Shown here: positions 8,283 through 16,422 of the stretch, piece by piece
Layout of the letters: every line of letters starts with the position of its first letter
Numbering within the stretch: the first letter of the stretch is position 1
Assembly (NCBI GenBank): GCA_021781415.1
Contig: JAJXWW010000163.1
Coordinates: 1 to 64,000 of the forward strand
From: Planctomycetota bacterium
GTDB lineage: Bacteria > Planctomycetota > Planctomycetia > Gemmatales > Gemmataceae
Length of the DNA stretch: 64,000 nt
Direction of reading: 5' to 3'
The notes under the pieces: model-generated
The model's input: the letters and a program-made list of their open reading frames with translations, nothing else
Database searches by the model: none
Told to the model about the DNA's origin: nothing
Program-made: the position numbers and the translations under genes

Positions 8283-10112
8283 TTGGCGGCATCGAACGGG
8301 TGGCCCTTGGCAGACGATCGGGTCAAACGGATCAAAGAGGCCAACGACATCGTCGCGGTGATCGAGGGCTACCTCGAACTACGGCCGGCCGGGGCTGCGC
8401 GGTTCAAGGGGGTTTGTCCGTTCCACGACGACCACAATCCTTCTCTGATCGTCGATCAACAGTGGCAAAATTACAAATGCTGGTCCTGTAATAAATACGG
8501 CGATGTCATCACCTTTGTTCAAGAGTACGAGCGCGTGAGCTTTAGCGATGCGCTCGAACTTTTGGCCCGCCGCGCCGGAATCACCCTCGAAAAAACTCAG
8601 AATTTCGTGCAGAACCAGAGTCGCGCCGCAATGCTTGATGTAATCCGTTGGGCGGCGCAACAATTTCACGAATGCTTACTCGATTCGCCGTTGGCGGAAG
8701 AGGCGCGACGCTATGTCGGGTCGCGCGGCTTGACGGGAGAAACGGTGCGGCGCTACGGTTTGGGCTATGCTCCGCGAGCGGGCGAATGGCTGGTGCAACG
8801 CGCGGAAACGAACGGCGTCTCGTTGGAGATGCTCGAAAAGGTCGGCTTGATCGCTCCGCGCACCGAGCAAAACGGCTACTACGACCGCTTCCGCGATCGC
8901 GTTCAATTTCCCATCCGCGACGCGCGGGGGCAGACGGTGGGGTTCGGTGGACGCATCTTGCCCACATCTCCTCTGTCGTCTCGAGCGCCGAAGTATTATA
9001 ACTCCACAGCGACGCCGCTCTTCAACAAGAGCGAGCATCTCTACGGAATCGACCATGCCCGCCAGGCGGCTGGGGAGGCCGGCTATCTGGCCATCGTGGA
9101 AGGATACACCGACGCCTTGATGGCCCATCAATTGGGAATCGGGCAAGTGGTGGCGACGATGGGCACGGCCTTGAACGACCGCCACGTTCAGCAAGTGAAG
9201 CGTTTCGCCCCGCGCGTGGTGTTGGTTTTCGATGCCGACGCGGGCGGCGATACCGGCGTCGATCGGGCCTTGGAGATTTTCGCCGGTCACGATGTCGAGT
9301 TGGCCGTCGCCACCCTGCCGGACGGACTCGATCCGTGCGATTTGCTCGTGCAACAAGGCGCGGAGCCTTTTCGCCGCGCTTTGGAATGCGCCGTGGACGC
9401 GCTCGAGTTCAAGCTGAATTCGGTGCTGCCCAAGAGCGGCATGCCCAACGTCGAAGAGAAACGCCGCGCCGTGGACGCCGTCCTCGGCATCATCGCCTTG
9501 GCTCCGCCGATGCCCGGACAAGCCGGCGCTTTGAAGGCGGAATTGATGGTCAATCGCATCGCTCAACGCCTGGGACTCAAGGAGGAGACCGTATGGGCAA
9601 GGCTGAGAGAATTGCGTCACCTCAAACGGAGCGAGGGATCGGCGGCTGCGCGTCCCCCCTCCGACGAGACGGGCCAGCGGGCGGCCAAAGCTGCCCCCGA
9701 AGAGAGGCAACTTTTGGAATTGCTGTTGGCCGACCCAGAGCTGGTGGCCGCGGCGGCCCACGAGATACGAGCGGCGGAGATCGCTCATCCGGGACTACGG
9801 AAATTGTTGGAGGGGCTGTACGACCTGCGCGCGGCCAATGAGCCGCCCACGCTCGATCTCTTGCGTCCCCGCCTCGACAATGTTGCCCTGGCGGTGAAAG
9901 CACTCGAACTGCAAGCCATCGGCCGGGTCGTGCCCGACCGGGCGGCGTGTTGGCGGCAACTCCTGGCCTTCTTCCAGGATCGTCGTCTCAAGCGCGCCAA
10001 ACGAGAACTACAAACGCGGCTCAACGCCGCCACCGATACCGCGTCGGAACTGGAACTGCTTCGGCAGGTGCAAAATCAAGGTTCTGAGCTACGAACGCTG
10101 AGTTCTGAGTGA
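8283..10112 (+). CDS. dnaG: DNA primase
   Basis: Synthesises RNA primers for replication forks. The 609-residue protein has the N-terminal CHC2 zinc finger (CPFHDDHNPS, then CWSCNKYGD), the RNA polymerase/TOPRIM core (AIVEGYTDALMAHQ, then LVFDADAGGD) and a C-terminal helicase-interaction region. The ORF begins at a TTG (8283); a second TTG at 8307 (LADDRVKRIKEAND) is an equally likely start, and neither has a strong ribosome site. rpoD follows after 61 bases, the familiar dnaG-rpoD order of the macromolecular synthesis operon, here without rpsU. The last ten residues (GSELRTLSSE) come from a short inverted repeat overlapping the stop codon. Confidence 0.95.
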   Translation: MAASNGWPLADDRVKRIKEANDIVAVIEGYLELRPAGAARFKGVCPFHDDHNPSLIVDQQWQNYKCWSCNKYGDVITFVQEYERVSFSDALELLARRAGITLEKTQNFVQNQSRAAMLDVIRWAAQQFHECLLDSPLAEEARRYVGSRGLTGETVRRYGLGYAPRAGEWLVQRAETNGVSLEMLEKVGLIAPRTEQNGYYDRFRDRVQFPIRDARGQTVGFGGRILPTSPLSSRAPKYYNSTATPLFNKSEHLYGIDHARQAAGEAGYLAIVEGYTDALMAHQLGIGQVVATMGTALNDRHVQQVKRFAPRVVLVFDADAGGDTGVDRALEIFAGHDVELAVATLPDGLDPCDLLVQQGAEPFRRALECAVDALEFKLNSVLPKSGMPNVEEKRRAVDAVLGIIALAPPMPGQAGALKAELMVNRIAQRLGLKEETVWARLRELRHLKRSEGSAAARPPSDETGQRAAKAAPEERQLLELLLADPELVAAAAHEIRAAEIAHPGLRKLLEGLYDLRAANEPPTLDLLRPRLDNVALAVKALELQAIGRVVPDRAACWRQLLAFFQDRRLKRAKRELQTRLNAATDTASELELLRQVQNQGSELRTLSSE

Positions 10113-10160
10113 TCCCACTCGGCTCTCGACGCGGACCTTGGAACTTTAGACCTCAGAACT
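10101..10160. repeat. Inverted repeat across the dnaG stop codon
   Basis: AGTTCTGAG (10101-10109) pairs with CTCAGAACT (10152-10160). A further GTTCTGAG copy sits at 10081. The repeat supplies the C-terminal residues of DnaG and ends just before the rpoD ribosome site. Confidence 0.6.
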
Positions 10161-10173
10161 TCGGGAGGGTTTG

Positions 10174-11823
10174 ATGGAGAAGATCGACGACGGCCTGAAG
10201 GCTTTGCTCGAATCGGGCAAGGAAAAAGGCTACCTGACTTACAGTCAGGTGAACGACCATTTACCCGATGACGACGCTAATCCCGAAAAAATCGACCGGC
10301 TTCTGATCATGCTGGAAGAGCAAGGCATCGAGTTGATCGACGAGTCGGAGGCCGAGGAACGCGAAGGCGGAGCGCCCGCACTCGACGAGCAAACGCGCGT
10401 CGAGTTGGACGTTAGTTTCCTCGACGAAGGCGACAGCCGGCGCATCGACGATCCCGTGCGCATGTACCTCACGCAGATGGGCGAGATTCCCTTGCTCCGG
10501 CGCGAAGAGGAAATCGCCCTGGCCAAAAAGATCGAAGTGACCCGCAAACGCTTCCGTCGCAAAGTTCTCGAATGCGACGGGGCACTGGTGCAAGTCGTCG
10601 AAACGCTCAAGCGCGTTCATCTGGGCGAGCTTCCGTTCGATCGCACCGTGAAAATCTCGCAGACCGAGAACTTGGAGAAGGACAAGATTCTCCAACGCAT
10701 GCCGCACAACCTGAAAACGCTCGAACGCCTGATCGAACAAAATCAAGAAGACTTCACCAAGGTTCTCGATCCGCGCCTGGACGAGAACGAGCAACGCAAA
10801 GTCCGACGTTCCATCCGCATCCGTCGCCGCAAAGCCGTCACCCTCGTCGAAGAGTTGTCCATCCGCACGCAGAAAGTCCAGCCGTTGATGAAAAAGCTGG
10901 AACAAATGTCGGCGCAGATGAACGAACTCGAACAGAAAATCGAGTCGCTGCACGAGGTTCCCCCCTGTAAGGAGGAACGGGCCAATCTCGAAAAAGAACT
11001 GCACGATTACATGATGTTGACGCTGGAAGAACCGGCCAGCCTCCGCAAGCGCGTCGAGATCGTTCGCAAACGCTTCAACGAATACGAGCAGGCCAAACGC
11101 GATCTGTCCGGCGGCAACTTGCGACTGGTCGTCTCCATCGCCAAAAAGTATCGCAATCGCGGCCTCAGCTTCCTCGATCTCATTCAAGAAGGCAACACCG
11201 GATTGATGCGGGCGGTGGATAAATACGAATATCGCCGAGGCTACAAGTTCTCGACCTATGCGACGTGGTGGATTCGTCAGGCGATCACCCGCGCCATCGC
11301 CGATCAGGCTCGCACCATCCGCATCCCGGTGCATATGATCGAAACGATGTCGAAGCTCCGCAATGTCTCCAAAAAGCTGTTGCAAGAGATGGGCCGCGAG
11401 CCGACCATTGAGGAAACGGCGCGGGCCGCCAACATCAGCGTCGAAGAAACGCGCCGCGTTCTCAAAATCAGCAAGCCGCCCATCAGTCTCGACCGACCCG
11501 TCGGCGAGAGCGAAGACAGCTATTTCGGCGACTTCATTGAGGACGACACCGCCGAGTCGCCCGTGCAGGCCGCCACGCAAGAGATGCTCAAGGACAAGAT
11601 CGATCAGGTGCTGAAAACCCTGACCTATCGAGAACGCGAGATCATCAAACTGCGCTACGGTTTGGGCGACGGCTATACCTATACCCTCGAAGAAGTGGGC
11701 CGTATCTTCAAAGTGACGCGCGAGCGCGTGCGGCAGATCGAGGCCAAAGCCGTCCGCAAGCTGCAACATCCGGTGCGAAGCCGCCATCTCGAGGGCTTCC
11801 TCGACGGCGTTTTGCGCCGCTAA
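10174..11823 (+). CDS. rpoD: Primary RNA polymerase sigma factor (sigma-70/SigA)
   Basis: Directs RNA polymerase to housekeeping promoters such as the TTGACG-17-TATAAT box upstream of this operon. The 549-residue protein shows region 1.1 near the N-terminus, region 1.2 ([16 protein letters not shown]), a spacer of moderate length rich in charged helices, region 2 ([19 protein letters not shown], then [13 protein letters not shown]), region 3, and region 4 with the -35 helix-turn-helix ([17 protein letters not shown]). I use the ATG at 10174, seven bases after GGGAGG; the track starts one codon earlier at a TTG. The gene is followed by a hairpin repeat at 11841-11878. Confidence 0.97.
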   Translation: MEKIDDGLKALLESGKEKGYLTYSQVNDHLPDDDANPEKIDRLLIMLEEQGIELIDESEAEEREGGAPALDEQTRVELDVSFLDEGDSRRIDDPVRMYLTQMGEIPLLRREEEIALAKKIEVTRKRFRRKVLECDGALVQVVETLKRVHLGELPFDRTVKISQTENLEKDKILQRMPHNLKTLERLIEQNQEDFTKVLDPRLDENEQRKVRRSIRIRRRKAVTLVEELSIRTQKVQPLMKKLEQMSAQMNELEQKIESLHEVPPCKEERANLEKELHDYMMLTLEEPASLRKRVEIVRKRFNEYEQAKRDLSGGNLRLVVSIAKKYRNRGLSFLDLIQEGNTGLMRAVDKYEYRRGYKFSTYATWWIRQAITRAIADQARTIRIPVHMIETMSKLRNVSKKLLQEMGREPTIEETARAANISVEETRRVLKISKPPISLDRPVGESEDSYFGDFIEDDTAESPVQAATQEMLKDKIDQVLKTLTYREREIIKLRYGLGDGYTYTLEEVGRIFKVTRERVRQIEAKAVRKLQHPVRSRHLEGFLDGVLRR

Positions 11824-11840
11824 AGTCGGTAGGCGGTAGG

Positions 11841-11878
11841 CGGTAGGCAGTCGGGAGATGGCTGCCGACTGCCTACCG
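11841..11878. repeat. Palindromic repeat after rpoD
   Basis: A 14-bp perfect stem (CGGTAGGCAGTCGG) with a 10-base loop, embedded in tandem GGTAGGC units from 11826 to 11900. There is no T-run, so it resembles a dispersed REP-like repeat more than an intrinsic terminator, though it may stabilise the 3' end of the rpoD mRNA. Confidence 0.8.
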
Positions 11879-11907
11879 CCGACTGCCTACTCCCTACTGG
11901 AGGAATC

Positions 11908-12609
11908 ATGTCCGGTCCCGCCGTTGTCTTCCGCGAGATTCATCGACTGCGTCGCTTCGCCCACGAATTGCAGGAACAAATCGACCGTCAACCGCGCCAA
12001 CAAAAAGCGCAGCAAGCCAAAGTGGCGCGACAAGAAGAAATCTATCGGCAAGCGCAAGATACCGTGAAGCATCTCAAAGTCGAGATTCACGGCAAGGAAG
12101 GCACTCTGAAATCGACGCACGGCCAAATCGCCAAATATGAGAGGCAGCTCAACGAAGCGGGAGCGAAGAAAGAGTACGACGCCTTGCAACACGAGATCTC
12201 CGACGCCAAGACGAAGTGTCAACGCTTGGAAGAGGAAATCTTCGCCGGCATGACGGAGATTGAGGAGAAGACGGCGCGACTGCCGGAGTTGGATCAAGCC
12301 GTCAAGCAGGCCAAGGAGGACTACGCGAAGTTCGAGTCCGGCATGACGGAGCGTCTCGCGGGTTTTCGCGCGCAGTTGGCCGAGACGCAGGCCCAATTGC
12401 AAGCCCAAGAAGCGGAGTTGCCCGTCAAACTGCGCGGGCAGTACGAACGCTTCGTCGCCGCCCAAGGACACGACGCGCTGGCGACCGTCCACGGGCAAAC
12501 CTGCGCCGCCTGCTACACCGAAATCACCGCTCAGCAGTACAACGAACTGCAACAGGAATTGTTTGTACTCTGCAAATCGTGCGGGCGCATTCTCTACCTT
12601 CCGGCATGA
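11908..12609 (+). CDS. Coiled-coil protein with C4 zinc ribbon (CT398 / zf-RING_7 family)
   Basis: A 233-residue cytoplasmic protein. Residues ~10-170 are a long antiparallel coiled coil rich in Gln, Glu, Lys and Ala. The C-terminus carries a four-cysteine zinc ribbon (CAACYTE, then CKSCGRILY). This architecture is that of the CT398/HP0958-type proteins, proposed to act as adaptors for nucleic acid or sigma factor binding. Its place directly after rpoD fits a transcription-related role, but this is inference. The ATG follows GGAGG. The spacing from rpoD is 84 bases, filled with a palindromic repeat, so co-transcription is possible but unproven. Confidence 0.85.
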   Translation: MSGPAVVFREIHRLRRFAHELQEQIDRQPRQQKAQQAKVARQEEIYRQAQDTVKHLKVEIHGKEGTLKSTHGQIAKYERQLNEAGAKKEYDALQHEISDAKTKCQRLEEEIFAGMTEIEEKTARLPELDQAVKQAKEDYAKFESGMTERLAGFRAQLAETQAQLQAQEAELPVKLRGQYERFVAAQGHDALATVHGQTCAACYTEITAQQYNELQQELFVLCKSCGRILYLPA

Positions 12610-12645
12610 ACGAGGAACGAGAAGTCCCCTTGCTTCATCCTCGCT

Positions 12646-13386
12646 CTACGGCGACAGATTCGACCTCTGCCGACCGAGGCCGCATACGCGCTCGTAGATC
12701 GGACGAAACCAAGGCGGCATGCAGTCGCCGAAGAAGGATCGGCGCGATTGGCCGATGTGAATCTGATCGAACGGCTCCAGTTGTAAATTGGTCGAAGGAT
12801 CGTTGCGTAAGAGAATGGCGGCGAGATCGACGGTGAAGATCTCCGGCGTTTTGCCGTCGGCGACGTGTGGCCGTATGACTTTAATGTCGCGCGGCGCGGC
12901 CCCCACGCCGATGCCGCCGACGCGATGCAAAAGATCGACGATGGTTTCTGGACCTCGATAGGGAACGGCGCGCTCCGAACCGGCGACCTGGCCGAAGAGA
13001 TAAATGGATTGGCTGTTGTACTCGGCGACATCGACGTGTACGCGCTGCGGCGACACGCCGACGACCGCGGCCACCTCGCGAACCACTTCCGGGATCGTCT
13101 CACCATCCACGCGCGGTCGCCCGGAATTGCCGAGATCGAGCCGACCATCGGCTTCAATCGGCCGTTTGCCGTTGTATTGCGGCACATCGTCGAAAGCGAC
13201 CTGAAGAACGTCGGGACAGCGAACGCGATAGGACGAGTCGAGTTGTTGGATGTGGAGAGACGGCGTAGGCTGGGCAATAACCGCTCGTTCGATCTGGGCG
13301 CGGTCGGTTACGCAACCTCCAGCCGCCGCTAGCAGCGGCGTCAGCAGACCGGCCCAGCGTTTCGACCGGCGTCTCCCACTTTGCAT
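12646..13386 (-). CDS. Polysaccharide export lipoprotein (Wza/KpsD-like, SLBB)
   Basis: Likely part of an outer-envelope polysaccharide export channel. The 246-residue protein has a basic N-terminus and hydrophobic segment ending in LAAAGGC, a plausible lipobox. It continues with the Poly_export domain (YRVRCPDVLQVAF, then IEADGRLDL) and an SLBB-like segment (SIYLFGQVAG, then VPYRGPETIVDLLHRVGG). I chose the ATG at 13386 because it places the lipoprotein signal at the N-terminus; the track ORF extends to 14064 through the rhamnulokinase gene in another frame. No chain-length or glycosyltransferase genes are nearby. It is downstream of and co-directional with rhamnulokinase, 107 bases away. 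Confidence 0.82.
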   Translation of the reverse strand: MQSGRRRSKRWAGLLTPLLAAAGGCVTDRAQIERAVIAQPTPSLHIQQLDSSYRVRCPDVLQVAFDDVPQYNGKRPIEADGRLDLGNSGRPRVDGETIPEVVREVAAVVGVSPQRVHVDVAEYNSQSIYLFGQVAGSERAVPYRGPETIVDLLHRVGGIGVGAAPRDIKVIRPHVADGKTPEIFTVDLAAILLRNDPSTNLQLEPFDQIHIGQSRRSFFGDCMPPWFRPIYERVCGLGRQRSNLSP

Positions 13387-13493
13387 AATCCGCCATCCGC
13401 TCTTTGCGATGTTGGCGATGTCACTTCCTCTTATCTTCGGCAAGGTCGAGCCGCAGCCTTGAGAATCTTCCCGCTCCACCTCGTCCGCACGGA

Positions 13494-14975
13494 TCATTTC
13501 ACCTCGCGGAACGTGCGGAAGCGGGCATAGGGTTCCTGCCACGCATCCGCTTGGCGCGGCTCGAATGTACGCACCTCGAAGGACCGGCGCACCACCTCGC
13601 GCGCCTCGGCCAGCGAGCCGAGAACTCCGACTCCAAGCGCCTGCACCAACACGTTGCCAATGGCCGTGGCCTCGACTGGCCCGGCCACGACCGGACGATG
13701 GCAGGCATCGGCGGTGAACTGATTGAGCAATGCGTTCTGACAGCCGCCGCCGACAATGTGAATGACCTCGACCCGTTGGCCCGACAGCGCCTCCAAGCGT
13801 TCGAGAACCCAGCGATAGCAGAGCGCCAAACTCTCCAATGCGCAGCGCACCGTGCCGCCGACGCCGTCCGGGGCCGGTTGTCCGGTGCGGCGGCAATAGT
13901 CGGCCAGCGCCGCGGGCATGTTCGCCGGAAGAATGAACGACGGATCGTTGGGATTCACCAAAGAGGCGAAAGGCGTCGCCGTCTCCGCGAGACGCATCAA
14001 CTCGTCGTAGCCGTGGCTGGTTCCGGCGCGCTCCCAGGCTCGGCGGCACTCCTGCACCAACCATAACCCCATGATGTTTTTCAAAAAGCGCGTCGTGCCC
14101 GCCACGCCGCCCTCGTTGGTGAAATTCGCCTCCCGCGCCGCCTCGCCGACGAGCGGTTGCGGCAATTCGACCCCCATCAACGACCAGGTTCCGGAACTAA
14201 TGTAGGCCCACGAGCGCGCCGACGCCGGCACCGCAACCACCGCCGACGCCGTGTCGTGCGACGCCGGCGCGATCGCGGGAGCGGCGTTGATTCCCGTGTC
14301 GCGCAGCACCGACGGACGCAGCGGCCCCAGAACCGTCCCCGGTTGCACCAGCGTGCCGAGTATCTTCGCCGGCAGACCCAACGATTGGATCAATTCGTGA
14401 GCGTAGGTTCTCGCGTGGGGATCGAGCATCTGGCTGGTGCTGGCGTCGGTGTATTCGTTGACCTTGATGCCCGTGAGCCAGTAGTGGAATAGATCGGGCA
14501 TGAACAGCAGCGTCTCGGCCGCGTCCAACAGCGGCGAGCGGTCGCGCCGCATGGCCAACAGCTGGAATAGCGTGTTGAAACGCATGAACTGAATGCCGGT
14601 GCGGCGAAAAATCTCGTCGCGCGGCACGCGGGCGAACGCCTCCTCCATGACCCCCTCGGTGTGCGGATCGCGATAGTGACGAGGGTTGCCCAAGAGCGCG
14701 CCATCGCGGCCCAGCAGCGCGAAATCGACGCCCCAAGTATCGACCCCCACTCCGTCGAGCGCGCCGTGTTTGGCCGCGCACAAACGCAGCGATTGCAGCA
14801 TTTCATTGTGCAAATGCAACACGTCCCAGTGCAGCGCGTCCAGTGTCGGCACCGCTCCGTTCGAGAAACGATGCAGCACTTCGAGCCGCAAGCGCGCGCC
14901 GTCGAACGAACCGAGAATCCCTCGGCCGCTTTCGGCACCGAGATCGAAAGCGAGAAATTGCTTGGCGTTTGGCAT
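13494..14975 (-). CDS. rhaB: Rhamnulokinase (FGGY carbohydrate kinase)
   Basis: Phosphorylates L-rhamnulose to L-rhamnulose 1-phosphate. The 493-residue protein starts with the FGGY ATPase phosphate-1 motif (FLAFDLGAESGRGI) and shows DTWGVDFALLG, typical of RhaB, a substrate-region histidine (ASHDTASAVVA) and the C-terminal HIVGGGCQNALLNQ adenosine-binding motif. No rhamnose isomerase, aldolase or transporter is adjacent, so the pathway genes are elsewhere. The start is the ATG at 14975. Length and motifs are normal for the family. Confidence 0.93.
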   Translation of the reverse strand: MPNAKQFLAFDLGAESGRGILGSFDGARLRLEVLHRFSNGAVPTLDALHWDVLHLHNEMLQSLRLCAAKHGALDGVGVDTWGVDFALLGRDGALLGNPRHYRDPHTEGVMEEAFARVPRDEIFRRTGIQFMRFNTLFQLLAMRRDRSPLLDAAETLLFMPDLFHYWLTGIKVNEYTDASTSQMLDPHARTYAHELIQSLGLPAKILGTLVQPGTVLGPLRPSVLRDTGINAAPAIAPASHDTASAVVAVPASARSWAYISSGTWSLMGVELPQPLVGEAAREANFTNEGGVAGTTRFLKNIMGLWLVQECRRAWERAGTSHGYDELMRLAETATPFASLVNPNDPSFILPANMPAALADYCRRTGQPAPDGVGGTVRCALESLALCYRWVLERLEALSGQRVEVIHIVGGGCQNALLNQFTADACHRPVVAGPVEATAIGNVLVQALGVGVLGSLAEAREVVRRSFEVRTFEPRQADAWQEPYARFRTFREVK

Positions 14976-15065
14976 GGTCCAACCCCACGGAACACGATGA
15001 CACGAATACGCGGCGATGATACACTGTCTATTTGATATTTAATCGAGGTATCTCCGGGGATAGAC

Positions 15066-16058
15066 ATGACCAGGCAATTCGTGCAACAGTTGGCCGACGG
15101 CGATTCCGTCGAGGAGATCTACCTCGTCGTCGACAAACAGGTTCGAGCCAATCGCAACGGCAACACCTATCTGCAACTCGATCTGCGCGATCGCGGCGGT
15201 TCCATCAACGCCCGCCTGTGGAACGCTCCCGATTCGTTGGTACATACCTTCGAGACGGGCGATTTTCTCCACGTCAAGGGGAAGGTGCAACTCTTCCAAG
15301 GCGCGCTGCAGATGATCCTCTCGCAACTCGACCGCGTGGAAACCGAGAAAGTCGAGCTGGCCGACTTCCTCCCGCACACCGAACACGACATCGGCAAACT
15401 GTACGAACGCCTCTGTTCGCTGTTGCGCAAGCTCGACGATCCCCACCTGCGGGCTTTGGCCGAATGCTTCTTAATGGATCGCGATCTCATGGCCGACTTC
15501 TGCAAAGCGCCGGCCGGAGTGCGCAACCACCACGCCTACCTCGGCGGATTGCTCGAACACGTCGTCGCCCTGATGGAGTCCGCCGACCGCATCGCGCCGC
15601 TGTACCCCGAACTGAACCGCGATCTACTGATGGTGGGCATATTCCTCCACGACATCGGCAAAGTGCGCGAACTAAGCTACGACCGCGCCTTCACCTACAC
15701 CGACGAAGGGCAATTGATCGGCCATCTCGTTCTCGGCGTCGAGATGCTCGGCGAACAGGTGCGGCGCGTGCCGGACTTGACGGGCGAGCCGTTTCCGACC
15801 GAGTTGCTGCTGCGGCTGAAACATCTGATCGTCAGCCATCACGGTGCGCTCGAGTTCGGCAGCCCAACCCTGCCGATGACTCCGGAGGCGATTGCCCTGC
15901 ACTATTTGGACAATCTCGATGCCAAAATACACAGTTTCACCCGCGACATCCGCGAAGACCGTGGCCCGTCAGCGTGGACTCCTTACAGCCAGGCGACGCA
16001 ACGCCGCTTGTTCAAAGGCAGCCGATCGTCGTCTCCTTCGATGGTGGAGGACGAATAA
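15066..16058 (+). CDS. OB-fold and HD-domain 3'-5' exoribonuclease (YhaM-like)
   Basis: A 330-residue protein with an N-terminal OB-fold nucleic-acid-binding domain (residues ~10-95; NTYLQLDLRDRGGSI is a typical OB strand pair) and a C-terminal HD phosphohydrolase domain (NHHAYLGGLLEHV, then FLHDIGK and a later SHHG). This is the layout of YhaM, a 3'-5' exoribonuclease that also acts on DNA, and the length fits (YhaM ~314 aa). The ATG at 15066 follows a short AT-rich region. The gene is divergent from rhaB and convergent with the GlsB-like gene 12 bases downstream. Confidence 0.9.
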   Translation: MTRQFVQQLADGDSVEEIYLVVDKQVRANRNGNTYLQLDLRDRGGSINARLWNAPDSLVHTFETGDFLHVKGKVQLFQGALQMILSQLDRVETEKVELADFLPHTEHDIGKLYERLCSLLRKLDDPHLRALAECFLMDRDLMADFCKAPAGVRNHHAYLGGLLEHVVALMESADRIAPLYPELNRDLLMVGIFLHDIGKVRELSYDRAFTYTDEGQLIGHLVLGVEMLGEQVRRVPDLTGEPFPTELLLRLKHLIVSHHGALEFGSPTLPMTPEAIALHYLDNLDAKIHSFTRDIREDRGPSAWTPYSQATQRRLFKGSRSSSPSMVEDE

Positions 16059-16070
16059 TCGCCCGCTCGG

Positions 16071-16325
16071 CTAGACCGGCGGACGGCGCGTGCGAAACCA
16101 GCGTAGGATTAAGAGCAAAAGAATCGCTCCCACCGTGGCCGACAACAGCGAGCCGACCAAACCGCCGTGATAGACGCCCATCTCGCTGAACAGAAATCCG
16201 CCGATCATCGCGCCGACCATGCCGACGATGAGATCGCCGAGCAGACCGAAGCCGCTGCCTTTGACGATCTGCCCCGCCAACCAGCCCGCGCAGAGTCCAA
16301 TGAGTAGGAACCAAAGAATGCTCAT
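16071..16325 (-). CDS. GlsB/YeaQ/YmgE family membrane protein
   Basis: An 84-residue integral membrane protein with three hydrophobic segments and the family pattern GLCAGWLAGQIVKGSGFGLLGDLIVG-like (only part quoted: GLCAGWLAGQIVKGSG). Members are stress-associated (transglycosylase-associated) inner-membrane proteins without a proven biochemical activity. The ATG follows AAGGAGAACACG on the minus strand. The C-terminus is Arg-rich and cytoplasmic by the positive-inside rule. Confidence 0.9.
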   Translation of the reverse strand: MSILWFLLIGLCAGWLAGQIVKGSGFGLLGDLIVGMVGAMIGGFLFSEMGVYHGGLVGSLLSATVGAILLLLILRWFRTRRPPV

Positions 16326-16351
16326 GGTCGTGTTCTCCTTCCGGGGGTAAA

Positions 16352-16410
16352 CCGCGGCGCGCCAGCGGAGCGCGCTCGATGCGCCGACGCCCTCCGCCGG
16401 CGCGCCGCGG
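16352..16410. repeat. Palindromic repeat (CCGCGGCGCGCC arms)
   Basis: A 12-bp perfect inverted repeat with a 35-base loop, in the gap between the GlsB-like gene and the amylase. Its inner text (AGCGGAGCGCG) and outer CGCGGCTAAG match the dispersed repeat also seen at 23191, 58052 and 59185. Confidence 0.8.
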
Positions 16411-16422
16411 CTAAGCGAAACT

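Noticed and set aside
7960-8292. 110-aa minus-strand ORF in the dnaG leader
   Set aside because: Covers the promoter and leader, with no motif or ribosome site.
12646-14064. 472-aa ORF as a single gene
   Set aside because: Its first half is out-of-frame shadow of rhamnulokinase; only the C-terminal 246 residues from 13386 have export-lipoprotein motifs.
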